Shown here: piece after piece, positions 33,127-42,593 of the stretch | Layout of the letters: each line of letters starts with the position of its first letter | Position numbering within the stretch: the stretch's first letter is position 1 | Assembly (NCBI GenBank): GCA_947499725.1 | Contig: CANMPK010000003.1 | Coordinates: 248,001 to 312,000 of the forward strand | DNA length: 64,000 nt | Source: an uncultured Paracoccaceae bacterium | GTDB taxonomy: Bacteria > Pseudomonadota > Alphaproteobacteria > Rhodobacterales > Rhodobacteraceae | Reading direction: 5' to 3' | The notes under the pieces: generated by a model | What the model saw: the letters and a program-made list of their open reading frames with translations, nothing else | What the model was told of the DNA's origin: nothing | The model's database searches: none | Made by a program: the position numbers and the translations under genes

Positions 33127-36100
33127 ATGGCTGAGCGTTTGAACAAAACGGCCAACGGGCTTTTGTCTTACTTCACCCGTCATGGTACGGCCGCAAACCT
33201 TTTGTTGGTTGTCCTTGTTGTCGCTGGACTATCGGCAGTGCCGCAGATGCGCGCTCAGTTTTTCCCAGACATTGTGGTTGATAATATCAGTGTCTCGGTC
33301 GGTTGGGATGGCGCCGGTGCAGAAGATGTTGACGGCGCTATCGTTCAAGTGCTTGAGCCCGTCTTGTTGGCTGTTGAAGGTGTGGAAGCGACGGAAAGCC
33401 GATCCACCGAAGGATCCGCCTCTATTTCCTTAGAATTTGAACCGGGCTGGGATATGGCCCGGGCGGCTGAAGATGTGCAATCGGCGTTAGATACGGTGAA
33501 CACGTTGCCTGATGACGTTGATGATCCAAGCGTTCGGCGTGGCGGGTTTCGCGATCGGGTGACGGATGTTGTCATTTCAGGACCTTTGGCGCCGGAACAG
33601 TTGGGGCGCTTTGCGGATGAATTTGTTGTGCGCCTATTCGCCGAAGGCGTAACACGCACCACCATACGGGGCATTGCTGCACCAAGCACGATTGTTGAAG
33701 TGCCTTCGCTTAATCTCATTACACACGACATCAGCATGGCTGAGATCGCCGCCGCCATCGCCGAGGAGGTGGATGCGGATCCAGCAGGTGATGTTGCCGC
33801 CGCAAACACGCGGGTCAGAACCGGAGTTGCCAAGCGCAATGCGGACGAGATTGCGGGTATCATTTTGCGGTCGAATGCAGATGGGTCCGCGCTGCGGGTG
33901 GGCGATTTGGCGACGGTTGTTGTCGAAGGCGCAGATCGCAACCGCAGCTATTTTGTGGGGGACAACCCCGCGATTTCTGTGCGGGTTGATCGTTCTGCAA
34001 AAGGGGATGCGATCGGCATTCAGGCCTCGGTGCAGGAGGTCGCGGATGAATTACAAGCCACACTGCCACAAAACACTTCAATTGAGCTGATCCGTACGCG
34101 CGCAGAGGCGATCAGTGGCCGTTTGAACCTATTGCTGGAAAACGGATTGATGGGCTTGGGCCTTGTTCTTGTTCTGCTATTTCTTTTCCTAAATGCGCGT
34201 ATTGCCTTCTGGGTTGCTGCGGGTATTCCAGTTGCAATGTGCGCGGCCTTAGCGCTGATGTACGCCTTCGGAATTACGATCAATATGATCTCGCTTTTCG
34301 GCTTGATCATCACGCTCGGGATTGTTGTGGATGACGCGATTGTCGTTGGCGAGCATGCGGACATGCGTGCAAGGCGTTTGGGTGAGAGCCCAGTGGTTGC
34401 GGCTGAAACCGCTGCCAAACGCATGTCATTGCCTGTGTTCTCGGCCACTTTAACAACAGTCATTGCTTTCTTTGGCCTTACGGTGATCGACGGGCGTTTT
34501 GGTGATCTGATCCTCGATGTGCCTTTCACTGTAATTGTTGTCCTGATCGCTTCTTTGGTGGAGTGTTTCTTGATTCTGCCAAACCACATGAGCCATGCGT
34601 TGGCGCATAGCGCGAAAGAACATTGGTACGATTGGCCTTCGCGCGTTGTGAATAAAGGTTTTCGGTGGTTCCGAGATGTGATCTTCCGCCGGTTTATGGC
34701 GCTTGTCATTTTGGCGAGATACCCTGTTTTGGCCTTTGCGGTGTTACTGTTGGCTTGGCAAGCAAGCCTGTTTGTGACAGGCGAAGTACGCTGGCGTTTT
34801 TTTAACGCGCCTGAACGGGCATCAATCTCTGGCAACTTCCTTATGGCATCGGATGCGACGCGCGACGACAGCCTCGCTATGATGCGCGAATTGCAGCGCG
34901 CGACAGAAGTTGTTGCCTCATCTTATGAAGAAGAACACGGTACAAACCCTGTTTCTTTCGTTATGGCCGAAATCGGCGGCAACACGGGGCGTGCCTTGTC
35001 TGGCGCGGATTCGCGATCGGCTGATCAATTGGGATCTATTGCGATTGAATTGATTGATGCAGATTTGCGCCCTTACTCAAGCTTCGCTTTCCTTGGCGAT
35101 TTGCAGCAAGAAGTCCGCAATCATCCGTTGGCTGAAACAGTGAGCTTCCGAGGTTTCCGAAATGGTCCGGGTGGGGACGCGCTGGATGTACAGTTTTCAG
35201 GTGCTGATAGTGAAACCCTCAAAGCCGCAGCTGAAGACTTGAAAGCGGCATTGCTACAGTTCCCAGAGGTGTCAGCTGTCGAAGATAACCTTCCCTATGA
35301 CAAAGAAGAAATGATCCTCGAGTTGACCCCGCAAGGTCAGTCTTTGGGCTTCACAATTGATGGTCTGGGGCGCATCCTGCGCAATCGTTTGAATGGGCTT
35401 GAAGCTGCAACTTATCCTGATGGGGCACGTACGGCGTCGATTTCAGTGGAATTGCCTGCGGGTGAACTCACGGCTGATTTCCTTGAACGCTCGATGATGC
35501 GCACCCCAGACGGGATATATGTGCCGCTGGCTGATATCGTAAGCGTGGAGCGACGCACTGGCTTTTCAACGATTCGACGTGAAAACGGCGTGCGCATTCT
35601 GTCTGTGAATGGCGATATTTCCGAGGACGACGCAGATCGCGCTGCTGAAATCGAAAAAGTGCTCGAAGATGAAATTTTGCCAGAAATCGCGAGCGTTCAT
35701 CAAGTCGACTGGAATTTGGCTGGTTTGTCTGAGCAGGCTGATAGCTTCCTATCAGATGCAAGGAATGGCTTGATCCTGTGTTTGACGGGTATCTATTTTG
35801 TGCTGGCTTGGGTGTTTTCTAGTTGGACAAGGCCATTGGTGGTGATGGCGATTATTCCATTCGGTTTGGTTGGCACAATTTGGGGCCACAATTTCCACGA
35901 TGTGCCATTGTCGATGTTTACGGTGGTTGGCTTGTTGGGAATGACTGGGATCATCATTAATGACTCGATTGTTCTTGTAACCACCATTGATGAATATGCT
36001 GAAAAGAGGGGGCTGGTGCCGTCGATTATCGAAGGGACTGCAGATCGATTGCGGCCTGTTATGCTGACGACACTGACAACGGTATTAGGCCTTGCTCCCT

Positions 36101-36510
36101 TGCTGTTTGAGCGCTCGCAGCAAGCTCAGTTCTTGAAACCAACCGTGATTACCTTGGTTTATGGCTTGGGGTTTGGCGTTCTGCTGGTGCTGCTTGTTGT
36201 GCCCGCCTTGATTGCAGCGCAACAAGATGTTGGCAGACAGATCGTTGCGATAAAACGCGCACTACGCGCCAAAGCGATGCAGCCGCTGGTTTTCCCTTTG
36301 GGGCTGTTGGTTCTGGGTTGGCTGGCCGTAACGATGGGCTGGCAGGCTTTGTACGGCCAAATGCACCCAGTTTTGTCTAAGGTCATGCCAGAATTCTTGT
36401 GGTCTGGCGGCACTTGGGGAAGCTTGGCGGTATACGTCGTTGGCACATTCTGCCTCGTATTGCTCGTATATGGCTCTGCTGCTGTGCGATATTCCTTAAG
36501 GCGGGCGTGA
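33127..36510 (+). CDS. RND family efflux permease
   Basis: 1127-aa inner-membrane proton-driven pump of the AcrB superfamily. Two repeats each of six membrane helices and a large periplasmic loop are evident; the essential TM4 acidic pair is Asp402-Asp403 in GIVVDDAIVVGEH, and the C-terminal repeat has GIIINDSIVLV. It has an unusually long C terminus with two further hydrophobic helices (about 1050-1120). It probably forms a tripartite exporter with the adaptor upstream; no outer-membrane channel is adjacent. Its substrates are unknown. Confidence 0.92.
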   Translation: MAERLNKTANGLLSYFTRHGTAANLLLVVLVVAGLSAVPQMRAQFFPDIVVDNISVSVGWDGAGAEDVDGAIVQVLEPVLLAVEGVEATESRSTEGSASISLEFEPGWDMARAAEDVQSALDTVNTLPDDVDDPSVRRGGFRDRVTDVVISGPLAPEQLGRFADEFVVRLFAEGVTRTTIRGIAAPSTIVEVPSLNLITHDISMAEIAAAIAEEVDADPAGDVAAANTRVRTGVAKRNADEIAGIILRSNADGSALRVGDLATVVVEGADRNRSYFVGDNPAISVRVDRSAKGDAIGIQASVQEVADELQATLPQNTSIELIRTRAEAISGRLNLLLENGLMGLGLVLVLLFLFLNARIAFWVAAGIPVAMCAALALMYAFGITINMISLFGLIITLGIVVDDAIVVGEHADMRARRLGESPVVAAETAAKRMSLPVFSATLTTVIAFFGLTVIDGRFGDLILDVPFTVIVVLIASLVECFLILPNHMSHALAHSAKEHWYDWPSRVVNKGFRWFRDVIFRRFMALVILARYPVLAFAVLLLAWQASLFVTGEVRWRFFNAPERASISGNFLMASDATRDDSLAMMRELQRATEVVASSYEEEHGTNPVSFVMAEIGGNTGRALSGADSRSADQLGSIAIELIDADLRPYSSFAFLGDLQQEVRNHPLAETVSFRGFRNGPGGDALDVQFSGADSETLKAAAEDLKAALLQFPEVSAVEDNLPYDKEEMILELTPQGQSLGFTIDGLGRILRNRLNGLEAATYPDGARTASISVELPAGELTADFLERSMMRTPDGIYVPLADIVSVERRTGFSTIRRENGVRILSVNGDISEDDADRAAEIEKVLEDEILPEIASVHQVDWNLAGLSEQADSFLSDARNGLILCLTGIYFVLAWVFSSWTRPLVVMAIIPFGLVGTIWGHNFHDVPLSMFTVVGLLGMTGIIINDSIVLVTTIDEYAEKRGLVPSIIEGTADRLRPVMLTTLTTVLGLAPLLFERSQQAQFLKPTVITLVYGLGFGVLLVLLVVPALIAAQQDVGRQIVAIKRALRAKAMQPLVFPLGLLVLGWLAVTMGWQALYGQMHPVLSKVMPEFLWSGGTWGSLAVYVVGTFCLVLLVYGSAAVRYSLRRA

Positions 36511-37326
36511 TTAGCCCGCCGTGCAACCTTGGATATCTACGCCATAACTTGCCCCCAAGACCGTAATACGGATTGCGTCGCGGCTAAGTAGGAAAGGCTT
36601 TTCCTCAAAGTGCATAATATCGCTGGTCAGGTGTAAAGTCTGACCTTTGCGTTGGGATTGCGTCTCAGAGACCCATAGCATTGGATTGTTGGTTTCAATG
36701 ACGGAAAATTCAGAGCCACCAGCGCTTGGCATCGTAATATGTGCTTCAAGCCGAATGCCGTCTTCCGTCGCTGACAAATGGCATACGGCGGAACGCACTT
36801 GAGCTTCTTGCGCGCTAAAGGGTTGAGCCGCTAAAGCAGCAGCGATGCTGGGCGCAATTTTGGACGTTTCACTTGAAAGCGTCCCTTTCACCTTTACGGT
36901 TTCTGGCAAGCAAACATCCTTGCAAATGCCGATCTCAAGTTTGGCCGAAACTTCTATGTTCTGTCCAACCCGCTTCGGCGTGATTTGCACCGGCACGATC
37001 ACTTGGTTTTTGTACCCGATGGACCGCAAGCCGTTTTCTTCAAAAACAATGGGTGTCGGCCATTTGGTGTCAACCGCATCGAGATTGCGTGAACCCTGCC
37101 ACGTAATGTGCGGAGGGATGCCGCCATCCCCTGGGGCCCGCCAATATGTTTTCCATCCTTCGACCAAAGTCAGTTGAATGGCTGCCATATGTGTTCCATC
37201 GGCCATGCGCCAGCCAGAGAGAATCTCGGCATTTACCGGTGTTTCAAAGGCTTGCGCTTCTGATGTTTCAGGGAAAGCGGCGAGAATCGGAAGCGCGAGA
37301 GCAAATATGGAAAACGACATTTTCAT
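36511..37326 (-). CDS. stand-alone DsbD N-terminal-domain protein
   Basis: 271-aa exported protein: signal peptide about 1-24 (ending SEAQA), then a domain like the periplasmic alpha domain of DsbD, with the redox Cys pair in GICKDVCLP near 133-141 and WKTYWRAPGDGGIPP near 58-72. It has no membrane region or thioredoxin domain of full DsbD. It could receive electrons from a separate CcdA/DsbD protein and pass them to periplasmic thiols. It converges with the RND gene with no gap and is divergent from yqgE. Confidence 0.8.
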   Translation of the reverse strand: MKMSFSIFALALPILAAFPETSEAQAFETPVNAEILSGWRMADGTHMAAIQLTLVEGWKTYWRAPGDGGIPPHITWQGSRNLDAVDTKWPTPIVFEENGLRSIGYKNQVIVPVQITPKRVGQNIEVSAKLEIGICKDVCLPETVKVKGTLSSETSKIAPSIAAALAAQPFSAQEAQVRSAVCHLSATEDGIRLEAHITMPSAGGSEFSVIETNNPMLWVSETQSQRKGQTLHLTSDIMHFEEKPFLLSRDAIRITVLGASYGVDIQGCTAG

Positions 37327-37475
37327 ACGGAAGGCATGCGTGAATCCCGTGCAAATGCCAACTCACAATCCAGCGATTGGCTAAACAGTGATATATTTTT
37401 ACCGCATTCACCCTTGCGGGCGCTTACCTTACCACTAACATTAAACGTACACGCAAAACGAAGTGAGGTGTACCT

Positions 37476-38051
37476 TTGGCGTCGCTTAACGAGCCTTTGA
37501 ACCTAACGGGAAAACTATTAATTGCGATGCCCGGCATGGGGGATCCGCGGTTTGCGCATTCCATCGTGTACCTGTGCGCGCATAGCCCTGAAGGGGCGAT
37601 GGGCCTCATTGTTAATAAAACGATGGGAGAGATGAAGTTCGCGGATTTGCTTGAACAACTCTCAATCAAGGAAGCCACAGATACGCCGAAAATGCCGCTC
37701 TATTTTGGTGGCCCTGTCGAGGGGGGGCGTGGTTTTGTTTTGCATTCTTCTGAGTATCGATCTCAAATCTCCACCCTCCAAGTAGATGATAATTTTGCGA
37801 TGACCGCGACCTTGGATGTGATCGAAGAGCTAGCAGAAGGTGGTGGGCCAGATAAAGCGATTTTGGCCTTAGGCTATAGTGGTTGGGGCCCCGGGCAGCT
37901 TGAGGCTGAACTGGCTGACAATGGCTGGCTTATTTGTGATGGTGATCTTGGCCTTGTGTTTGACACAAGCGATGCCCAAAAGTGGGAAAATGCCTTGAAA
38001 ACTTTAGGGATCGACGCGCTTACGCTTTCTTCGACCGCAGGGCACGCTTAA
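37476..38051 (+). CDS. YqgE/AlgH family protein (UPF0301)
   Basis: 191-aa conserved protein. KLLIAMPGMGDPRFAHSIVYLCAHS near the N terminus, YFGGPVEGGRGFVLHS in the middle and LALGYSGWGPGQLEAELADNGWL near 130-152 are the hallmark UPF0301 blocks (quoted in part). Molecular function is unsettled in the family; AlgH affects alginate in Pseudomonas. The start is TTG with GAGGTG upstream; no ATG is suitably placed. Its stop overlaps that of tsaC. Confidence 0.9.
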   Translation: MASLNEPLNLTGKLLIAMPGMGDPRFAHSIVYLCAHSPEGAMGLIVNKTMGEMKFADLLEQLSIKEATDTPKMPLYFGGPVEGGRGFVLHSSEYRSQISTLQVDDNFAMTATLDVIEELAEGGGPDKAILALGYSGWGPGQLEAELADNGWLICDGDLGLVFDTSDAQKWENALKTLGIDALTLSSTAGHA

Positions 38052-39007
38052 GTTTTGCTTTCCCTAGGCGCGGCAGCGCGCTTAAGGCGATCGTTGATCG
38101 CGATCCCAAGGCCTTTCATCGGAATTGGAGAAACCGCGATTGCAATTGCTTCGCTTTGATCAAGCTCGTGCAGATGCCCAAACAGATTGGCGGCGGCCTC
38201 GCGCAGGTCGGCGGCTTTGGATAAATTAAGATCGCACTCCACATCACCAAATCCGAGTAGGGTTTCACCGTCTTGCCGTCTTGCGGCGTTCAGCCGTACC
38301 GCCACCTTTGGCGCGTAGTGCGAGGTCATTTGTCCTGGTGCCACGAGCGGATCAGCCTGCGTATGGCGTGAAATAGGATGCCCCAACGCCTGTTCAATCG
38401 CTTCGATTGGTAATCCACCAGGTCGCAGCAGCATTGGTTCGTTTGAAAGGCCAATGATTGTGCTTTCCAAACCAACGTCACACGCGCCGCCGTCTACAAC
38501 TGCCTCAATTCTTCCAGAAAGGCCTGCTGTCACGTGTTGGGACGTCGTGGGACTAATTCTGCCAGATGGGTTGGCAGAGGGCGCAGCAACAGGTCCGTCG
38601 TAATGCGTCAACAATGCCTGCGCAATCGGGTGTTCTGGTACACGAATAGCTAAAGTCGGTAGCCCTGCTGTGACGAGTTTTGAAATCCCTGCCTCTGGTT
38701 TTAAAGGCAAAACCAAGGTCAACGGCCCAGGCCAAAAGGCAGTGGCAAGGCTTTGAGCCACATCAGACCATTCCACATACCGCTGCGCCATTTCGATATC
38801 AGAAACGTGCACGATCAGCGGATTAAAGCTAGGGCGCCCTTTGGCCTCATAGATGCCAGCGACCGCATCGTCAATTCGCGCATCGGCCCCAAGGCCGTAC
38901 ACCGTTTCTGTTGGAAACGCGACCAAACTGCCTGCCGACCAAATGGTCTTAGCGGCTTCATACCCCTCGGAAGAGGCTTTCAAAATTTTGGTCGTTAGGT
39001 CACTCAT
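38048..39007 (-). CDS. tsaC: L-threonylcarbamoyladenylate synthase
   Basis: 319-aa YrdC/Sua5-type enzyme making threonylcarbamoyl-AMP from threonine, bicarbonate and ATP for t6A37 of ANN-decoding tRNAs. The YrdC domain occupies about 18-205 (LVAFPTETVYGLGADA near 28-43, KGRPSFNPLIVHV, VAAPSANPSGRISPT). A C-terminal Sua5 domain of about 90 residues (DPLVAPGQMTSHYAPK) makes this the long Sua5 form. It ends over the yqgE stop. Confidence 0.92.
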   Translation of the reverse strand: MSDLTTKILKASSEGYEAAKTIWSAGSLVAFPTETVYGLGADARIDDAVAGIYEAKGRPSFNPLIVHVSDIEMAQRYVEWSDVAQSLATAFWPGPLTLVLPLKPEAGISKLVTAGLPTLAIRVPEHPIAQALLTHYDGPVAAPSANPSGRISPTTSQHVTAGLSGRIEAVVDGGACDVGLESTIIGLSNEPMLLRPGGLPIEAIEQALGHPISRHTQADPLVAPGQMTSHYAPKVAVRLNAARRQDGETLLGFGDVECDLNLSKAADLREAAANLFGHLHELDQSEAIAIAVSPIPMKGLGIAINDRLKRAAAPRESKT

Positions 39008-39116
39008 GGGTTTGACGCTGCGTTATGATAGCGCTGTCGGCGCACAGATTTAGTGTTGTACTAACGGCTTAGTACAAGCCTGTCCTCTTAAAGCCAACCG
39101 TCAAGGGTTCTCCGCC

Positions 39117-40835
39117 ATGCCGTATCGCGCACCAGTTTCTGAATTTGAATATATCTTTAGCCAAATAGTAAGCTTCGATCACCTGAATAAAACTGAAAAG
39201 TTCCAAGATGCTGATCTGGAAACGGTAAGTGCTGTTTTGAAAGAAGCAGGCAAAATGACTGAAGATAAGATCTATCCGGTGAACCGGAATGGCGATCTTG
39301 AACCCTCTGTTTTGGAAAATGGGAAGGTCCGCAGCGCGCCGGGATATGCCGAAGCCTTTCGCGCCATTGCAGACGGAGGCTGGGTGAGTGTCTCTTCCGA
39401 TCCAGAATACGGGGGCATGGGGCTACCGTTTGCTGTTACTATGGCGGTCAATGAAATGATGGCATCAGGCTGTTTGGCTTTGCAGCTGAACCCGCTTTTG
39501 ACGCAGGGCCAAATCGAAGCGCTAGAGGCGCATGCGACGGACGACATCAAATCGCTTTATCTGCCAAAACTGAATTCTGGTGAGTGGTCCGGTACGATGA
39601 ACCTCACCGAACCTCATGCGGGGTCTGATGTTGGTGCCTTGTCTTCCAAAGCAGAACGTAATGACGATGGCACCTATGCAGTCACGGGGCAAAAGATCTT
39701 CATCACTTGGGGTGATAATGATCTATGCGACAACGTTTGTCATTTGGTTTTGGCGCGCTTGCCGGATGGCGGCAAAGGCACAAAGGGCATCAGCCTGTTT
39801 ATCGTACCAAAGTTTTTGCCAGATGAAGATGGCAATCCGGGTGTTGCGAATACGCTAAAAGTGGTCAGCCTAGAGCACAAACTAGGGATCCATGGATCTC
39901 CAACAGCTGTTATGCAGTTTGATGGCGCCAAAGGTTGGCTTGTTGGCCAAGAGAACGACGGAATGAAGTGTATGTTCACGATGATGAACAACGCGCGAAT
40001 GTCGGTTGGCGGGCAAGGCACAGGTATCGCCGAAGGTGCCTATCAACATGCTTTGGCCTACGCGCTTGAGCGCAAGCAAGGCCCTACGCCGGTGAAAGAT
40101 GGCCCAGGGACAATTGTAGATCATGCAGATGTACGCCGTATGTTGCTGACAATGAAATCCGAAGTTTTCGCAGCGCGCGCCATTGGATTGGAATGCGCCA
40201 TCGCGATCGACATGAGCCATGCATCAAATGATGCGTCTTGGAAAGCGCGTGCTGCTTTCTTAACACCAATCTCCAAATCCTTTGCAACCGATGTTGGTAT
40301 TCGTACGGCTGACACTGGGGTGCAAATTCATGGTGGCATGGGCTTCATCGAAGAGACCGGCGCCGCCCAATACCTTCGTGATGTCCGCATCACATCGATT
40401 TACGAAGGGACAAATGGGATCCAATCCATGGATTTGGTCGCGCGTAAACTCATGGACGGCGGCGAAATGGCTTACGCGATCATCGATGAGATCGAAAGCT
40501 TCGCGGAAAGTGCCCGAGCGCAACGCCCAAGAATGGCAGAAGCGGTATGGCAAGCGACCGAAACGCTACGAGAAGCCACCGAATGGATGGTTGCTCAGGG
40601 TGATCTGAACGATCGATTTGCCGGCTCTGTACCATTCCTGAATGGGTTCGCGCGGGTTCTGGGCGCGCATTATCACCTGAAAGCGGCCTGCGCTGAAGGA
40701 GAAGAAGGACCACGTGTTAAGCTGGCGCGTTTTTATATCAATCGCCTCTTGCCAGAACATTCAGCTTTGCTAACTCATGCGATGCAGGGGGCAGAGGGCC
40801 TCTACGACGTAAGTTTGGATGAGCTTAGTGCTTGA
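39117..40835 (+). CDS. acyl-CoA dehydrogenase, DmdC-like
   Basis: 572-aa FAD-dependent acyl-CoA dehydrogenase of the long subgroup that includes DmdC (3-methylmercaptopropionyl-CoA dehydrogenase of the DMSP demethylation pathway). Seen: the 'MPYRAPV' N terminus, MNLTEPHAGSDVGAL, KIFITWGDND, the catalytic Glu in SIYEGTNGIQSMDL near 425-438 and a C-terminal helical domain. Roseobacters carry several paralogues, so the exact acyl-CoA is uncertain. Electrons would go through ETF to EtfQO, encoded 12 kb downstream. Its end overlaps the MBL gene. Confidence 0.85.
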   Translation: MPYRAPVSEFEYIFSQIVSFDHLNKTEKFQDADLETVSAVLKEAGKMTEDKIYPVNRNGDLEPSVLENGKVRSAPGYAEAFRAIADGGWVSVSSDPEYGGMGLPFAVTMAVNEMMASGCLALQLNPLLTQGQIEALEAHATDDIKSLYLPKLNSGEWSGTMNLTEPHAGSDVGALSSKAERNDDGTYAVTGQKIFITWGDNDLCDNVCHLVLARLPDGGKGTKGISLFIVPKFLPDEDGNPGVANTLKVVSLEHKLGIHGSPTAVMQFDGAKGWLVGQENDGMKCMFTMMNNARMSVGGQGTGIAEGAYQHALAYALERKQGPTPVKDGPGTIVDHADVRRMLLTMKSEVFAARAIGLECAIAIDMSHASNDASWKARAAFLTPISKSFATDVGIRTADTGVQIHGGMGFIEETGAAQYLRDVRITSIYEGTNGIQSMDLVARKLMDGGEMAYAIIDEIESFAESARAQRPRMAEAVWQATETLREATEWMVAQGDLNDRFAGSVPFLNGFARVLGAHYHLKAACAEGEEGPRVKLARFYINRLLPEHSALLTHAMQGAEGLYDVSLDELSA

Positions 40836-41865
40836 AAAAATTGAATACCCTTGGCCGGACCCGCCGGCTGAGGGTGAGGCGATTGAAGTCGCGAATGGTA
40901 TCTTGTGGATACGGCTGCCTTTGCCGTTGGCCTTGGATCACGTCAACGTTTATGCCTTGGATGACGGTGATGGTTGGACAATTATCGACACAGGAATGTC
41001 TTCTGAGCGCAGTCTCTCTATTTGGGGGAAGTTGCTTGAGGGCCCCCTTGGTGGAAAACCTGTTCGCCGCGTGATTGTAACCCACCACCATCCTGATCAC
41101 GTCGGTTTGGCTGGCTGGTTTCAGACTGAATTCGGCGCAGAACTTTGGACAACCCGCACAGCTTGGCTGTTCTCTCGTATGTTGCTGCTGGACGAACAAT
41201 CCGAGCCGACCCGCGAAACGCTAGAATTTTACCGTTCTGCGGGGATGAAAGAAGAGATCTTTGAAGCCCGTAAAGTGGAACGCCCATTTAATTTTGCGGA
41301 TGTGGTTCACCCGATGCCGCTTGGGTTTAAGCGGCTAAAACAAGGCGACTCTCTGAGAGCTGCAGGTCGAGAATGGGACGTCCACATTGGAAACGGACAT
41401 GCCCCAGAGCATCTCACGCTTTGGTCGCGCAATGACAATTTGGTGATCTCAGGCGATCAAATCCTGCCCTCTATTAGTTCTAACCTAGGCGTCCATGCCT
41501 CGGAGCCCGATGCAGATCCAGTGGCAGAGTGGCATGAATCTTGCGAAAGATTAATGGAGCTGGCGCAATCGGGGCAATTGGTTTTAGGGGGTCATAAGCT
41601 ACCATTTAAAGGGCTTAAGCATCGTTTGAAGCAATTGATCGATAATCATCATGGGGCGCTGGATCGACTGTTCAAGTACCTTGAGACACCCCATACAGCA
41701 GCCGAATGTTTTACCCCATTGTTTAAGCGCAAAATTGGCGCTTCTGAATATGGTCTCGCTTTGGCAGAAGCGATTGCTCATTTGAACCATCTGTATCATC
41801 TTGGGGCCATAAGCCGAACACGCCGGCCCGAAGATGGGGCATGGCTCTGGCAAAAGAAGGACTGA
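40819..41865 (+). CDS. MBL-fold metallohydrolase with C-terminal winged helix
   Basis: 348-aa metallo-beta-lactamase-fold protein. The metal motif THHHPDHVGLAG is near 90-101, GNGHAPEHLTLW holds the next histidine and SGDQIL the bridging Asp. About 75 C-terminal residues look like the winged-helix domain found in LACTB2-like enzymes. It starts 17 bases inside the DmdC-like gene (a GTG three codons later is possible), so it may be a thioesterase or hydrolase of the same pathway. That role is inference. Confidence 0.85.
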   Translation: MSLVLEKIEYPWPDPPAEGEAIEVANGILWIRLPLPLALDHVNVYALDDGDGWTIIDTGMSSERSLSIWGKLLEGPLGGKPVRRVIVTHHHPDHVGLAGWFQTEFGAELWTTRTAWLFSRMLLLDEQSEPTRETLEFYRSAGMKEEIFEARKVERPFNFADVVHPMPLGFKRLKQGDSLRAAGREWDVHIGNGHAPEHLTLWSRNDNLVISGDQILPSISSNLGVHASEPDADPVAEWHESCERLMELAQSGQLVLGGHKLPFKGLKHRLKQLIDNHHGALDRLFKYLETPHTAAECFTPLFKRKIGASEYGLALAEAIAHLNHLYHLGAISRTRRPEDGAWLWQKKD

Positions 41866-41868
41866 GCT

Positions 41869-42318
41869 ATGCAAGACGCCATCAAAACATCTGCTGAAGC
41901 GGAAGAAGCCGCGGCGCTGCCACGTCGTTATGAATCGATCGCAACCGGAGAAGGTAAGAAAGATCTGCCTGCTGCTGTCGCGAAAAAGCCGGCTGCGCAA
42001 AAATCTCCTGCGGAGTGGGCTTACGAACGTCTGATTCTATACATTCAGAACTTTGAGCAACAGCTCGACAATGAACATGAAGTGGCCATGGGCTTTACGG
42101 GCGGGGATGCTGGTGTCTTGCGCATCGAAGGTATGGGCTTTTTCGATCCGGATATTGTTACCTTTTATGGCACCGACACAGGCGGCGCAAAAACGCAGCT
42201 TGTTCAACATGTTAGCCAGATGAATGTGATGCTGCGAGCGCTGCCGAAGCAAGTTGAACAGGAAGAACCAAATCGTATTGGCTTTCGTTTGGCGCAGGAT
42301 TTGGAACAAAATGCTTAA
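41869..42318 (+). CDS. conserved protein of unknown function (149 aa)
   Basis: 149-aa soluble protein starting four bases after the MBL gene. The first 45 residues are Ala/Glu/Lys-rich and low in complexity. The remaining part (EWAYERLILYIQNFEQQLDN..., then VAMGFTGGDAGVLRIEGMGFFDPDIVTFYG) looks like a compact alpha/beta domain conserved in Rhodobacterales by appearance, but I do not know its role. No signal peptide or membrane helix. Confidence 0.65.
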   Translation: MQDAIKTSAEAEEAAALPRRYESIATGEGKKDLPAAVAKKPAAQKSPAEWAYERLILYIQNFEQQLDNEHEVAMGFTGGDAGVLRIEGMGFFDPDIVTFYGTDTGGAKTQLVQHVSQMNVMLRALPKQVEQEEPNRIGFRLAQDLEQNA

Positions 42319-42428
42319 GGCTAGCGGGGATACTCGCAGAAATCTTGTGGAATGCTGCATATTGTCGTGGTGACATGGAAATCGATTTGCAGTATCCAGC
42401 AGCAAACCTAAGTCAAAAGGACGTTATG

Positions 42429-42563
42429 ATGGCCGATCATGAACATGGCACAATGAACACTGAAGTTCAGGAAAAAACTTATGCAGGCTTTCTGAAAGCT
42501 TCTACATATGTAGCTGCAGCATCCATTAGCGTTATCGTTTTGGCGCTAATGTTCTTCGGTTAA
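42429..42563 (+). CDS. aa3-type cytochrome c oxidase subunit IV
   Basis: 44-aa peptide MADHEHGTMN... with one membrane helix (about 22-42), the alphaproteobacterial small subunit IV of aa3 oxidase, known from the Paracoccus structure. It is not needed for catalysis there. The second of two tandem ATGs (42429) is chosen because AAGGA lies eight bases upstream. The other oxidase genes are not in this window. Confidence 0.85.
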   Translation: MADHEHGTMNTEVQEKTYAGFLKASTYVAAASISVIVLALMFFG

Positions 42564-42593
42564 ATCCGACTGGTCTTCAAAAGGGCACCGTCA

